The notes beneath the pieces are model-generated. The model was not told the DNA's origin, searched no databases, and saw nothing but the letters and a program-made list of their open reading frames with translations. From Pseudoneurospora amorphoporcata (Eukaryota > Ascomycota > Sordariomycetes > Sordariales > Sordariaceae), in assembly GCA_033297205.1 (NCBI GenBank), contig MU859200.1:1-64000 (forward strand): a stretch of DNA of 64,000 nt, in the 5' to 3' direction. The position numbers and the translations under genes were made by a program. Of the stretch, positions 1 to 11,282 are shown piece by piece (the stretch's first letter is position 1; each line of letters begins with the position of its first letter).

Positions 1-796
1 GAAGGAGGTAATTGAGGCCGGCGGAGATTCTGTAGATTATTAAATTCTACAATAAATGACAGTTTTGTCGTATGAAATATCCTGGTTTATTGTAAGGATT
101 TTAGCGCCTTGGCGGTACCAAGCTAACCATTTAAATGCCGACAGAGGTGTAGAAACTCCTGTTAATGCAACTAATTCCGGCGACCAAGATCTTTTGCAAA
201 AGAGGGGGTTTTGCAACAGAGGGTCCCAGCGCACAGACCAGACACTGCCTTTTCGCTATTGGAGGATCGCCGCGGGGCCTAAAAGTGGGTCTTATCGAGC
301 GACCGGACCCCCGGTAGAGGGGTATAAGTATGCCTCTCTCACCAAAACCGGGCCCCTGTTAATGCAATTTCGGCCGCCAGCCATTGCAATTGCAGGTTGC
401 AATCCCAGCCACCAGAGGGAATGCAGGCATACGAAATCCTTTGCAAAGGGGAGGGGGATTTGCAAAAGGTAGTCTTTGTATTAACAGGGGTTTCTACTGT
501 AAAGGGATTCACGACGGGACGCACTGCAACAAAGGGCGGACATCCACTCATCACGCATCGAGGCTTATCCAGCTGCTCGGGTCCGGACAACAACTTTACC
601 TCAACGTCAACGATAAAGGAAATAGTTTAACCCATCATTTCTATCACGTTCAACCTACAACCCTACTCAACTCTCAACGCCACCACACTATTCTTCGCCT
701 GAAAACACAGCAACCTCCAACACGCCCACTCAGTTCCAACAGAACATCTACTACCACAAAGCCACACCCGCTCGCCACCAGGCCACCGCCAGCAAA
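1..796. other. Intergenic, degenerate short repeats
   Basis: No convincing gene. The stretch holds related short words: a GTAGAAACTCCTGTTAATGC-type block near 149-168, a similar direct copy (CCCCTGTTAATGCAATTTC) near 352-370, and an inverted copy (TTAACAGGGGTTTCTAC) near 481-497. TTTGCAAA-type words recur between them. The 3' part (about 600-796) is pyrimidine- and CA-rich, as expected of the 5' UTR of the gene starting at 797. Confidence 0.5.
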
Positions 797-1620
797 ATGT
801 CACCACAAACACCACCACCATCATCATTGACAAGGCAGCCCCTCGTCTTAGCAGCCGCCGCTTCCACCCTCGCCGAAAAAGCCCGCTCCACCTCCCAACT
901 AATCGAAAAGACCCTCCTTCCTCCACATACCTCCTCTTCCAACAGCGACCCAACGGTCTCCAAACCCGACCCCTCAAACCCCTACCCCTCGTCCCCCTCG
1001 CTGATCAAACTCACCTACCTCTCCGCCAAGCTCCTCCAGTTCAACCAGCACGCTAACACACTGGGCGACTGCATCACCAGCGCCTCCAACTCTGGCGTGG
1101 CCGACGTGCTCGCCAAGACACTGGATCATGCGCTGGCGAGGTGCGATCAGGGTGTGGAGGTTGTGAAGGAGCAGGTGGAGTTTTTGGTGATGGAGAGGAA
1201 TGGGGTAGCTAAGGATTTGCTTCAGCTTCAGTTGCATCCCGAGACGGGGACGCCCGGGGAGCAAAACTGCGTGAATGGCGTGGATGGCGTGGATGGGGAG
1301 ACTAAGGGGCAAAAGGGAAAGAAGAGGCAGGTTGATGGACAAGTGGTTCAGGAGTATGAAGACTTGTTGATTGCGTACTCAAGATTGTTTATCTTTGGGT
1401 CGCAGATTGTTATGTGAGTACAACTCTGTTGACTGTTAAGCAACCAAATCTTTGTTCGTGGTTTTGATGAAAGCTAGCTGACAATCTGGCAAAAACAAAC
1501 AGTTTGACCGAGAAGCAGCAAGCGGAGTGGATGGCTAAGAAGGATGTTGATAAGATTATCGACAAGGCAGAGGAGTCGGCAAAGAAGGTGTTGGCTGGGA
1601 AGCGGATTCTTACACAGTAA
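797..1620 (+). CDS. Conserved-looking protein of unknown function, 244 aa
   Basis: Two exons, 797-1413 and 1503-1620. The intron has a GTGAGT donor, a GCTGAC branch site and an ACAG acceptor, and splicing restores an open frame that ends TAA at 1618. Residues 1-75 are Ser/Pro-rich. A helical, Leu-rich middle follows, then a low-complexity linker with repeated NGVDG and a Lys-rich GQKGKKRQ patch. The C-terminus is strongly helical and charged. No signal peptide or membrane segment is visible. I do not recognise the family. The helical and charged make-up suggests a coiled-coil partner or adaptor, but that is inference only. The start is the first ATG of the frame and follows a long pyrimidine-rich leader. 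Confidence 0.75.
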
Positions 1621-2030
1621 GTAAGGAGCTGTGCAATAGTTGCCTTACTTACCTTGGGGCCTCTTGGGAAGATGTGCTACGATGCGATCCTTCACAGGGT
1701 CTTGGGGCTTCATCGACTGGAATCATAAACGACAATGTGAGAAGAAGATTACAGAGATGGCGGAGATGCATTGGTGTGAGAACCGAATATATTTGGAAGG
1801 ATAGATTTGGTTTGTCATGCTTGTGTGAGCCCAAGCCTCACCGAAACCAATCACCTGGGAGAGGAAAGGGTCACGGTGTATTGATCGCATTATATAGCTA
1901 CAGCAGCATTCTCATCTGGCGGGAGCAAGTGAGACAGGTAGGTAGGAACTATTTTGATTTCCGCATCTAGGTTTTCACTGCCATCTCTCGCTCCATCTTA
2001 CCGCTTCTACTCATCCATCCCGTTACAGAA
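1621..2030. other. Intergenic or upstream part of the next gene model
   Basis: An open stretch at 1674-1970 on the plus strand could be an upstream exon of the following model, because a GTAGGT donor-like site (near 1939) and a TTACAG acceptor-like site (ending 2028) bracket about 90 nt. The frames do not join cleanly, so it is not called as coding. Confidence 0.3.
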
Positions 2031-2817
2031 ATGTGTCCTCTTGGGAAAGTCACAGCTTATGCGGGCGGTTTTGGCCCGGTGTTAGCTACCTATGCAGTAT
2101 TCTCCCAACCGGTTTCGCTTATGACACCTGACATAATCCGCAGACAATATTTTTCAAGACTGCGTCAAATGTTATCCCCCTATCTCTTGAGTTAGAGCTC
2201 TGGTCAGACTTCTATGCCCGCCGCGGTTATCCTCCGCAGAGCCCGCCGTCACAAGAAGAGCCATGCTTCCCGTTTATACACACATGCCTATGTGTTGGCT
2301 CTGCGTCGCTAATGGAAGACGCGCACTACTGGGGATGGAAGCATTTCGGGGAGAGTGTGTTTCCGTTGTCTGCGGACGAGATCCTGGGCAATTGCCGCGT
2401 GCGTTGTCACTCAAAGCCTCCAGCTATACCCAAGAAAGCTGGCATGCCGGTTATTTTCATCGATGTTACTGATTCAGATGACATCAGACACCGCTTCGCG
2501 ACCTGGGAGTCTGACCGGGCGGTCGTTGCCTGTGTGGTCTCATCCCGCTATGAGTCATAAGGGAAGGCGCGAATTAATATCTGCCTCCAGGTTAGAGCTT
2601 GGGGGATTAAAAGGTAAGTAGAATCCTACCTATTGCACTGACAGTCACCTCATAAGCAGAGGCTTCTGGCCATCATCGCGAAGCCAGAGACGTGTTGAAG
2701 AGACATGCGAAATACCTGAAAGTGACAACGGAGGACATGGAAAGGATGAGGGATCGGTATAGGAACATGTCATGGGTTCTGGGGGGCGGTGGAGGGAACG
2801 AGAAAGATCGAGTGTAA
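2031..2817 (+). CDS. Unrecognised multi-exon gene model
   Basis: A tentative model. Exon 1 (2031-2096) is followed by a 47-nt intron with GTATTC donor, CCTGACAT branch site and CCGCAG acceptor. Exon 2 runs from 2144 in one open frame to about 2550, through protein-like sequence with the motifs HYWGWKHFGES and PVIFIDVTDSDD. A short exon near 2591-2613 is followed by a clear 46-nt intron (GTAAGT donor, CACTGAC branch, GCAG acceptor). The last exon (2660-2817) reads GHHREARDVLKRH and ends in TAA at 2815. The junction between exon 2 and the short exon needs a very short intron or a one-base frameshift, so the gene may be decayed. I do not recognise the family. Confidence 0.4.
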
Positions 2818-3477
2818 CTGAGTCCGCTGAATGGAGTTTGAAGAGACGGCATAGCTGAGGTGTGGAAATAGGCTGGAACTTCAGAAAAGATGGGAGTGAC
2901 GATGTAGAGAATGTACCCACTTCCGTTCTTTGAAAGCGCAGATGTTGGTTTGGCAGCTTGAGGCTTGTTTGCGTCATGACTGACGCTTCTGTGGTAATCG
3001 CATCTTAATGGTGTGAAAGGGAAAAAATGAACGAGGAGAAGTTGAGAACCACAAGACAAGTGTCGAAAATTCCTTCCCATTGTTTCGTGCGAAGAAAGGG
3101 CCAGAGCCAAGACTACCGTAGCTCCTGCAATGTTATTCGCAGAAGATCCTCATCCTGACACCCAACGCCCCTGCCACTGAAGGATTTGCAACCTTGATGT
3201 GAGTCGCTCCTGCACTGCATACATGAAAATGCTGATGAGGAGGGATTGAAGATTGGCAAGAGCTTCGATACCACTCTTTCCCCAAAACTCACGGGATATT
3301 TCGGCTTGCTGGATGCGGTTTGACGGGAAGACCAAGAGAGTGCCACGCATGGAGCCAATTTCTCGCATTCCTGCAAGCACCTGCACATTCAGCCGCTCTT
3401 TCTTGTTGCTCCGTTCTATTTTCCTCCCGAATTGAACATCACAGGGGCACTAATCGTTTGAGTGTCCATCATCATGA
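2818..3477. other. Intergenic, nothing recognisable
   Basis: Open frames on both strands are short and not protein-like. No repeat or RNA gene seen. Confidence 0.4.
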
Positions 3478-4019
3478 TTGGATGCATCCACCACCATCAC
3501 CATTGCCACACCAACTAACCAACTCAATGTGGTCCCATCCGACATCAGCCGCACGAGGAATGTTAAGGGTCCTGGCCAAATCCCGCCAGCCACATTCCAC
3601 GTCACACCGAATCTGGATCTCTTGCTGCTCAATACATGGACCAATCACGGCGACGGCTTGACCACCACCACATTCGGATATACCGTGTACTAGGCAGAAA
3701 GCAGTATCTGGATGCCATGATGGACACCGTAACAACCCAGCTTAGCCCTCGGCGACACCTCGTGATGCTATTCAGCTTTGCCTCTGTTCACCTCTGAACG
3801 CACGAAACCAATAGCTTCACAGGCGCAGCCGTCATTGAGTTCAATAACAAGAGCTTTACACAGCTGAAAGACTGCTTTGGGAGTTATCATTCTGATGATT
3901 TGCAGCAAGAGATTCAGCTATCTCTTTTCATGGACAATGCCGGCCTCTGTGGTGGAAAGAGAGGCGATTCATTGAAAAGGATGGTTGGTGGCCCCATCCG
4001 TATAAGAATCACTGCCTAA
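3478..4019 (+). CDS. Possible small two-exon gene, unrecognised
   Basis: A weak model of two exons, 3478-3686 and 3815-4019, joined by a 128-nt intron with GTACTA donor and ATAG acceptor. The join keeps frame and gives about 137 residues ending TAA at 4017. The second exon looks coding: it reads EFNNKSFTQLKDCFGSYHSD, a phrase loosely reminiscent of beta/gamma-crystallin-like modules, and contains two Cys. The first exon is Thr-rich with no clear signal peptide. It ends about 120 bp before the peptidase-lectin gene on the same strand. The donor is weak, and the first exon could be wrong while the second is real. The family is not recognised. Confidence 0.35.
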
Positions 4020-4141
4020 CTTCATAATTTCCAAAAGCTCACTCACATCACTCTGCACAGATTGCTATCACCATCACCGCTCACGCGAACCGCTAGTCCT
4101 CCACAGTTTCTCTCAACGCTACCCCTTTCACGGTCTCCAAT

Positions 4142-6220
4142 ATGGCCGCCAGCTCCCGCAATACTGGATATCTGCCCGACAACTTCAACCCCAACGACAA
4201 GCCTTACTACTACGGCGGGGAAGGTTGGGATACCAACAAGCTCAAAAGCGTTGACCTTACCAGCATCTACCCCGGTTCTCCTGTCTACAACCAATTTGAC
4301 ACCAATTCGTGTGTGGCAAACGCCACCGCTGCCGCTCTTTGGTACGATGGAAAAAAGAACCCGGGTAGACTGTCCCTGGACCCTTCGCGCCACTTCATAT
4401 ACTACAACACCCGCGCCATCAAATCTATGGACGAGCAAGGACACATGAGGCAGTGGCCCCAACGAGTTGAGGACAAGGGCACAAACATACGGGAGGCCAT
4501 GAGAGCTGTAAGCTACCTGGGCGTAGCCTCGGAAGACATTGATCCTTGGAGATCCCAGGGTGGAACAGTACTTGGTCGCAATGACAGGCCCGTTGACGCT
4601 GCCTACATTGACGCCAGGCGCACGCACGGGTGGCCAATGGAATATTGCCGGTTGGACCCAGATCACACCGAGGTGACCGAGGACATGTTTACCGATACCC
4701 AGAAGACAGCTGTTGGCCTGATGACCTTGACTCATCTCAAACAGTGCCTCCATGAGGGCTATCCAGTAATCTTTGGGTTTTACTATTACTGGACCGCCTT
4801 CGAGACCGATGCCTCCCCGTCCGCAAAGCCAGACAACCCGGAGAACAAGGGGTTTGCGACCATCAAGCCACTCAGCAAGCCCCATCAACCCCAACCGAAA
4901 AACCTCTCTGAGGCAGCTCATGCTGTCTTGGCCGTTGCCTGGGATGACGACAAGCAGCGTATTCTTTGCAAGAATTCGTGGGGTGAAAGTGACCATCCTT
5001 ACTTCTGGATGCCATATCACTGGGTTAGCGACTTTGAGGCAACTGATGACTTCTGGGTAATCCGTACTATTAATCAAGCTGGACCCATTCTTGATTCAGA
5101 AGTCGAAGTCATTGGGAAGGAATGGAACATAAGCGACATCGGCAGATCTGGTCAGGACAAGGCCTCAATTACCGCAAACACTGTCATTGCCACGGCGATC
5201 CGTAACCCCGGCACGTCTGATATCTTTTGGATCACACCTCAGGGACAAGTTGCCTCACGAACATACTACAAGGGTGGGAACGGTTGGGTTCGTACGGAAA
5301 ACGTTCTGATAGAGGCGAGCGAGGACCGTGCTGCTTTAGGAGCCATTGCTGCCGTTCGCCGTAACGACGAGCAAACCGATATCTTCTGGATCCACTCCAA
5401 TGGTGCTGTTCATTGTTCTTATTATAACTACGCTATGCAACAGGGATGGAAAGGCGATGTAATTGCCGGGCCTGGTAGTGCATCGACGAAGAGTGGAATT
5501 GCCGCCGTTACTCGGGTCAGGGGTCACCAGGAGATGTGGTACATCACTCCCGACGGTGCTGTCAAGGGCTTGTACTACTACGAATCAGACCCAACGGGGT
5601 GGCACCAATACGAGCTTGCACCTAGCCAAAGCGCACACCCGGAAAGCAACATTACAGCCGCATCGACAGCAGACGGACAGTGGATGTTTGTCTTCTGGGT
5701 CAGCCCCAATGGGTTCCTGACAACGTGGGAATGGTGTGACGATGGGCGGTCCTGGATCGCCTCTGGCTCGAATGCCGTTGGTAAACCTCACACCGCCGCC
5801 ATTCATAGTCGCATTGTTGCTGCGAACTTGGTCAAGGACACCATGAGGGTGTTCTACATGGATCGAGAGGGCAAAGTAACTGGGAGATACAGGTCACAGA
5901 ATCCTGGTATACTTCCTCGTAAGCAGTTGTGGCTGCAAAGGCCGGCGAGCAATCATCCGGGGCGAGTGGATAGCGGGTTGACAGTGGTGGCAGTTAGCGA
6001 TGATTCTATGGACGTCTTGTGGATAGGCTCTGACAACTCGCTGGTTGTTGGATGCAATAGGGATGGTTCGGGGCGGAGCTGGACCGCAAAGGTCGTTGCA
6101 GGTTCAGGAAGCGTAATGGCCGGATCCCCGCTTGGAGCTTTTGCCCTTCCCAACAAGAGCTACTCGGTGGCTTTCCAGGACTATACTGGAAAGATCATAC
6201 TAGCAGACTATCAGGAGTGA
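4142..6220 (+). CDS. Papain-like (C1) peptidase fused to beta-propeller lectin, 692 aa
   Basis: A single intronless frame. The N-terminal ~310 residues form a papain-like cysteine peptidase of the type with an NQ...SCVANA active-site box: oxyanion Gln51, nucleophile Cys57, His260 in SEAAHAVLAVAWDDD and Asn278 in CKNSWGES. The C-terminal ~370 residues hold about six repeats of 45-50 residues, each with a 'DIFWITPQGQV' to 'YY..GGW' pattern (for example DIFWIHSNGAV, EMWYITPDGAV, VFWVSPNGFL, VFYMDREGKV, DVLWIGSDNSL). This is typical of fucose-lectin (AAL/PLL-like) beta-propellers. There is no signal peptide, so the product is probably cytoplasmic. A lectin-peptidase 'chimerolectin' plan is known from Marasmius oreades agglutinin, where the lectin is a ricin-B trefoil rather than a propeller. 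A role in defence against feeders or bacteria is inference. The start is the first ATG (context TCCAATATGG). Confidence 0.85.
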   Translation: MAASSRNTGYLPDNFNPNDKPYYYGGEGWDTNKLKSVDLTSIYPGSPVYNQFDTNSCVANATAAALWYDGKKNPGRLSLDPSRHFIYYNTRAIKSMDEQGHMRQWPQRVEDKGTNIREAMRAVSYLGVASEDIDPWRSQGGTVLGRNDRPVDAAYIDARRTHGWPMEYCRLDPDHTEVTEDMFTDTQKTAVGLMTLTHLKQCLHEGYPVIFGFYYYWTAFETDASPSAKPDNPENKGFATIKPLSKPHQPQPKNLSEAAHAVLAVAWDDDKQRILCKNSWGESDHPYFWMPYHWVSDFEATDDFWVIRTINQAGPILDSEVEVIGKEWNISDIGRSGQDKASITANTVIATAIRNPGTSDIFWITPQGQVASRTYYKGGNGWVRTENVLIEASEDRAALGAIAAVRRNDEQTDIFWIHSNGAVHCSYYNYAMQQGWKGDVIAGPGSASTKSGIAAVTRVRGHQEMWYITPDGAVKGLYYYESDPTGWHQYELAPSQSAHPESNITAASTADGQWMFVFWVSPNGFLTTWEWCDDGRSWIASGSNAVGKPHTAAIHSRIVAANLVKDTMRVFYMDREGKVTGRYRSQNPGILPRKQLWLQRPASNHPGRVDSGLTVVAVSDDSMDVLWIGSDNSLVVGCNRDGSGRSWTAKVVAGSGSVMAGSPLGAFALPNKSYSVAFQDYTGKIILADYQE

Positions 6221-6671
6221 AGGGACTCATTGTGGTAGGTAAGCCACGGAATTGATGTGAGTTGGCGTTGGGGGCTCAATGAGGGACAGCTGTTCACTTT
6301 TGCTTTTCGTAATACACTCAACATATGCATGCTCTTATCATACCTTTGCATAGAGGGGGTATGCACCAAGTTTTGGTAACCATCTCCTTGGTGCACCACC
6401 ACACCTAAGCTTGTTGTGCTGATGCAGACCATGGGATCATCTAGCAGCTCTTCCTACTTCCGGTAGCCTTAACACTGGGCATGACTACGAGGACTGTAAA
6501 GGCCAGCTTGAATAAACGGCGGACCTCCCCCAGCCCCCAGCCCACAAAACTGTCAACGGGACCCCATGCCAGAAGCTTGAGGGTTCTTTCTCTCTTCCCC
6601 CTTTTTTCTTTTCTTCCTTTGACCGCCACCAAATCCATCCATTCTCCCAAGACACTCGAACATGCATCATC
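6221..6671. other. Intergenic
   Basis: The 3' flank of the peptidase-lectin gene and the 5' leader of the F-box-like gene. The latter is a long pyrimidine tract near 6580-6640, typical of fungal 5' UTRs. Confidence 0.5.
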
Positions 6672-8724
6672 ATGGCAAGACGCACACTCGTTGATTTTCC
6701 GGAAGAGCTTCTACAAGCGATTCTCGCGGAATGCCGCACTTGGATTCACCCTTCTTTGAAGAACACAGACGCCGAGCCCATCGACTTTGACACATACTCG
6801 GATTTCCATTTGCGACTGGATTATGTCGAATACCTTCCAGTATTGCTAACTTGCAAGACGTTTCATCGTATCGCAGCAGCATTGGCGTACGATTGTGTGA
6901 GCTTGGTCGACCCTACTCTCCCTGCACTGGAAACGTACCCATCATTCCCCCTGTATTACATTATGGTCCCAAGAAGGGAAAACTCGCCCAAAGAACACGT
7001 CTACACCTCGGTTTCACAGCAGTACCAATTGGATATCGTCAATACATTTGGGGGCATCGAACAGGCACGAACGAGGCTCACACTTCGACCTCGGCCCCAG
7101 ATAGCACAAGGATGCAGAGCACTGAGCATCGACCCGAGATTCCCTGTATCGTAAGTCAAATCCTATTGGGAAGGGTGTTTGTCTGTTCAATTACCCAACT
7201 AACCACGTTGTGACATCGAAAGCCCGTCCCAGTTGGTGGTGATGCCAAAGATCTACTCGGAGGATGCGCTAGCCTCGGCCACCAACGTCCGCTCGATCGA
7301 TTATACGTTGGCCTCGCCGTCGGGCCTGCGGCCTCACGAACTGCCCTGTCTCGATTGGAGATCCAACGAGTTGGTTCAGTGGCAACTGAAATTCTTTCAG
7401 AATACTGTCGCCCATCACCCACGGTTAAAAAGCCTAAGACTTGCTTTCGTCCGCGACAAGCTCTGTCAACCGGTTTGGCATGATCTGGTTAGCTCTATTG
7501 GCCTGCTCAACGAGCTGAATGTTTTGTGTCTCTCCCACATGCATTCTCCATCTGAGCAAGTTCTATCTGGTCCCATGCCTCCGAGTCCATTTGCAGATGG
7601 GTTTCTGAAGGCAAGTCCACACCGCCTGGCCCGGACAATCGTGTATGTTTCCATTGTCACTGCTCCCTACTAACAAGCCGCAGAGCCCAAAACAGAAGGC
7701 ACGATTCAAGACACTCATCCTGAACGACTACAGCCGGTCTTACCAAACCCTTGAATCTCTCGTTCAATAGCCACGCAAACTTGAGCATTTTGCTCTCACG
7801 CTGCGGTGGGGCTGGGAGTGGTTGAACTCGAACAGCATAAACAAAAATGAGTCTTATATGAACAGTCTGGTCATTGACAGGCTACACATTTCGCTCAAAC
7901 CTCATCAGTCGTCCCTGAAGAGCTTGCGAATCGGGCTTGCGGTGACGCCGTTTGCCTATGCAGCGACGTATAGGCCTCTGCCTGGGGTGCTCGATGTTCC
8001 TACCGGAAGTGGTTTCGGCCTGCACCACGGCGTCATACCCAACTTCCGCGAATACCGAAGCCTGGAACACCTTCACCTTTCGTCAATTTTTGCCGGCCAC
8101 GAGGGCTTTGCCGGACGGAGGAATTGCTGCAAATCCCCCGACCTACTGGAGGGGCTACACAAGGAAGTAGACGGGCTTCTCCCCCCGAGGCTGACCCGCA
8201 TCACCTTGGACGTCGGCTGCGAGTGCGCCCTGCGACACTGCCCTTGCTTTCCCCTGGACGACCTGGAGGGCCGACCAGTCTGCCACCTACTGTGTCCCCT
8301 CGACGGGGATGTTTGGGCATTTCTCATCACCCTTGCCCGGCGCGCAAAGGACACGAAGGCTCGGCTTCGTCAAATCCACGTCAACTACTGCGTCAGGCCG
8401 TTCGCTCTTCCCATGCCCCTCGAGGATCTGCCGGAGGAGTACAACTGGGATTGGACTCCTCCGGACAGAAACGTGGATTTCAGTCCGTGGGAGTACTTGA
8501 ACCACCTCAAGAAGAAAGTGGAGAAGCACGGATTTGTGTTCACTTACTCTGGCTTGGAACCCATTTGCGGCGTACCTCGCACTCACCTCCAGAGACCCAA
8601 GATATCCGAGTCTGAAACGAGCGAGATCAGGGCGCGGATTCTCAGATGGCATGATTTACGGCTGTTCGACTACGAGGATGAGATGTGCTCGGAGCATATC
8701 TGGACGGTGGTCAGGAGCGGCTGA
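6672..8724 (+). CDS. F-box-like protein gene with an in-frame stop
   Basis: Three exons: 6672-7150, 7223-7642 and 7686-8724. Intron 1 has a GTAAGT donor and AAAG acceptor. Intron 2 has GTATGT, an exact CTACTAAC branch site and an acceptor at GCAGAG. The N-terminus (LVDFPEELLQAIL, residues 6-18) is an F-box-like motif. Exon 2 carries Leu-rich stretches (HPRLKSLRLAF, LNELNVLCLSHM) as in fungal F-box/LRR adaptors of SCF ubiquitin ligases. Exon 3 is open and protein-like on both sides of a TAG at 7768-7770 (codon 328), with no frame change. The canonical CAG acceptor two bases upstream gives a different frame that stops at once. So the gene is either truncated or inactivated in this strain, or the base is an error. 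CAG to TAG would be a CpA to TpA change. Confidence 0.55.
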
Positions 8725-9657
8725 ACAGGCGCTGCTGACTGGCTTGTCGGAAGAGTTCAGGGGAGAGAGAAGATGGCTCGGCGAGGTAAATGTTGGTCAT
8801 CATGGTACGACAGGGTTAATGATATTCCGATCTGTGGGTATGGTACAAGATTACCTACTCAGGTACTGAGAATCTAGGGCGATAATAGAGCGAAGAAAGG
8901 AAGGACACGGCAACAGAGACGCACACCCAGAAGAACACGAATCACCAGGAGTTGTGTGTCCATTTTATTCTATTCGTCCCCCCAACATCTTTGTCGAAAT
9001 TTGGGTATTTATGTAGCAGGAGGAGTGGCGGTCCTCGGGATTTTTCTCTTCTTCCACCAGACCAACGAACTAGCAGTTCCCCTTGATGGTTGCAAACACG
9101 ATCTGAGTTGGATGGAAACATGGGGCACTTAAGGTCCTAGAATTTCGCATTTATTTTATGCTTGTTATAGTGGGAATGTTTCGTTGTAGTATCCTTAAAG
9201 GATGCAACATTCCTTCTCAACTCGCCAGTATACCTTGAATAATGATTCAATGATGATAATATAACAATAACTACAAAAAGAAACCGCCAGGATACCAGTG
9301 ATACTCCGTTCCCCACAAAGTGACGGGAGATGGATTTGCGGGACGAACCAGCGGAAGGGACGGGACGTCCCGGCCCCTTGCCCCACCCGAACGGCGCCGG
9401 AGGTGGAGCCGAGGAGAGAACACACACCCTCCTGCCACTCGATTTTTCTCGGCTGCATGTAAGCAGTAGGAAAACCAGATGAATCTTGCTCAGTCATTCC
9501 TTGATTGCTCATCATCTTCCAAATCAAGGCACGGTAAATGCATGCACTCAGACACTATCTAAGAGCCCTGAAAAGTAAATCCAATACTCCATCCGGACCA
9601 ACCATTCTAATCATCCGCCTATCATGACTCTACCTGTACCTGTCCGTACCTCTACGT
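8725..9657. other. Intergenic between convergent genes
   Basis: The 3' flanks of the F-box-like gene and of the minus-strand membrane protein gene. No protein-like frame and no RNA gene seen. Confidence 0.5.
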
Positions 9658-11282
9658 CTAACGCTCATCATATGTAATACTAAACTGCGTGGTCATTTGA
9701 ATCCCACCGCCGCCCGGTCTGCCTTCCACTCCCGCATGGTGCATCTTGTCTGCCGATCGGTCCCTGTCCCTCATCCCGATCCCCATCCCCATCCCCATCC
9801 CCATCCTCGAATTTGACCTCGGCCTCGTCGCCGACACAGACGACACGTGGAAAATTATATCATCGCTATTCGAATCACCCATCATAATTTTATCGTCTTC
9901 TGTTGATATTCTTTCCCGCGGATAAACAGCCACACCAACATCCGCTGACGTCTTCCTCTCCCCCAAATCAGAAGAAACAGACCCCAAAGCCGACGGGCGA
10001 CGGAGTCCTGAGCCGGGAATACTACTTGTGGGGTTGTATTTTCTGTCCATTTCATAGTCGCCCTGATGATGCGGTCCAGGACCAGAACCGACACCAGCTT
10101 CGATAGCGACGTCGTGCTGATGCGGACCTCGCCAGCTTCGCAGCTCGGACTGGGAGGATATCTCCCGGTGGCCGATGTCCCCTCCGGGACCGGTGCGTTG
10201 TTTGTGGTGGGAGATGGCGAAGTGCTTGGGGAAGAGGTAGGCGAGTGGTAAGCGGCAGACGGGCAGGCAGGCGCAGATTATGGCCATGTTTTCCTCAATG
10301 ATGGTCCAGATTGAGGAGTCGAGGTCGTCTTTGTCATGAAGGTCTTAGTTAGTTTGCGGGAAAAAAGGGCGGGAGGGTACAAGAAGTGGGGGGGACCTGC
10401 AAAGGGAGGGAACGTACAAGTCGTATCAGGCGTCTTGGTCGAAAACTTCAACGTCTGCATCCTCAAAATACTAGTAATCGTCGTGAAGAAACCGAGAGCG
10501 AACATGAGCACCACCGCCACCTTCTGCGTCTTGCGCAGGTGCGACATGAAGATGGGGTACACGGGCAGCGCCAAAATCAAAATGTCGGTGCTGATGCTGA
10601 AGCCGGCGTTGGCGTACCAGTTGACCGTGATGTCGACGCAGGTGCCCGGGATGCTCTTGTCCCAGGCGCGAGGGACGGGCGTGCATTGCCAGACGGAGGC
10701 GCCGAAGGTGGCGATCATGTAGGCGCTGATGATGCCCATGAGGATGTAGCATGCTATCCGGAACCATCGTTGGACGAAGATGCGGAGGTAGAGGAGCAGG
10801 ATGGAGCTTTTTGTGAGGTTGATGGTAATTTTGTAGAAGGCTTGGGCTACGTAGAAGAGCTGTGTGGTTGCAGGATCGTGTTACTAAGTTGGGTTTGTGG
10901 TCTATGTTGAGTTATTCATACCTTCAAAGTCATGAGCTTATTCTCCTTCGACAGGTTTCGGATATGTTGACCGAACCCATATGCACATGAGGCCATCATG
11001 AGTGCCGAGACCACCGTAGCAAAGACCTGTTGATGGTGTTAGACCCAACTAGCCCATCGATCGGTATCACCTCTAGTCTAGAGCCAAGAACAAAACACAA
11101 CGCACCCATGATAACAAAATCGTGTAGTCATCCCATCCCAAGCCCTTCCATGACGCTTGCTTGAACCGAGCCCATAGCCTCACACCAACGAAGAAAAAAG
11201 TAGCGATGAAGAGGACGATCGCCGGAGTTTCGATAGAGTGCGCCCTGTTGTCGCCGGGCTGGTTCCCTGGGACCCGGATCAT
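9658..11282 (-). CDS. PTH11-like / fungal rhodopsin-domain integral membrane protein, 464 aa
   Basis: Four exons on the minus strand: 11282-11106, 11026-10922, 10859-10418 and 10328-9658. Introns have GTGCGT, GTATGA and GTACGT donors; acceptors are CAG, CAG and AAAG. The exon ends keep frame and give 464 residues. Several hydrophobic helices span residues ~15-290, starting with AIVLFIATFFFVGVRLWARF. The family-typical patch is SSIWTIIEENMAIICACLP, just after the last intron. The C-terminal ~170 residues are a hydrophilic, Ser/Arg-rich cytoplasmic tail with a (GM)n run encoded by a CCCCAT repeat near 9778-9806. Members are plasma-membrane proteins, and PTH11 itself is a G-protein-coupled receptor-like protein for surface sensing. 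No CFEM domain is present. The ligand cannot be inferred. Confidence 0.85.
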
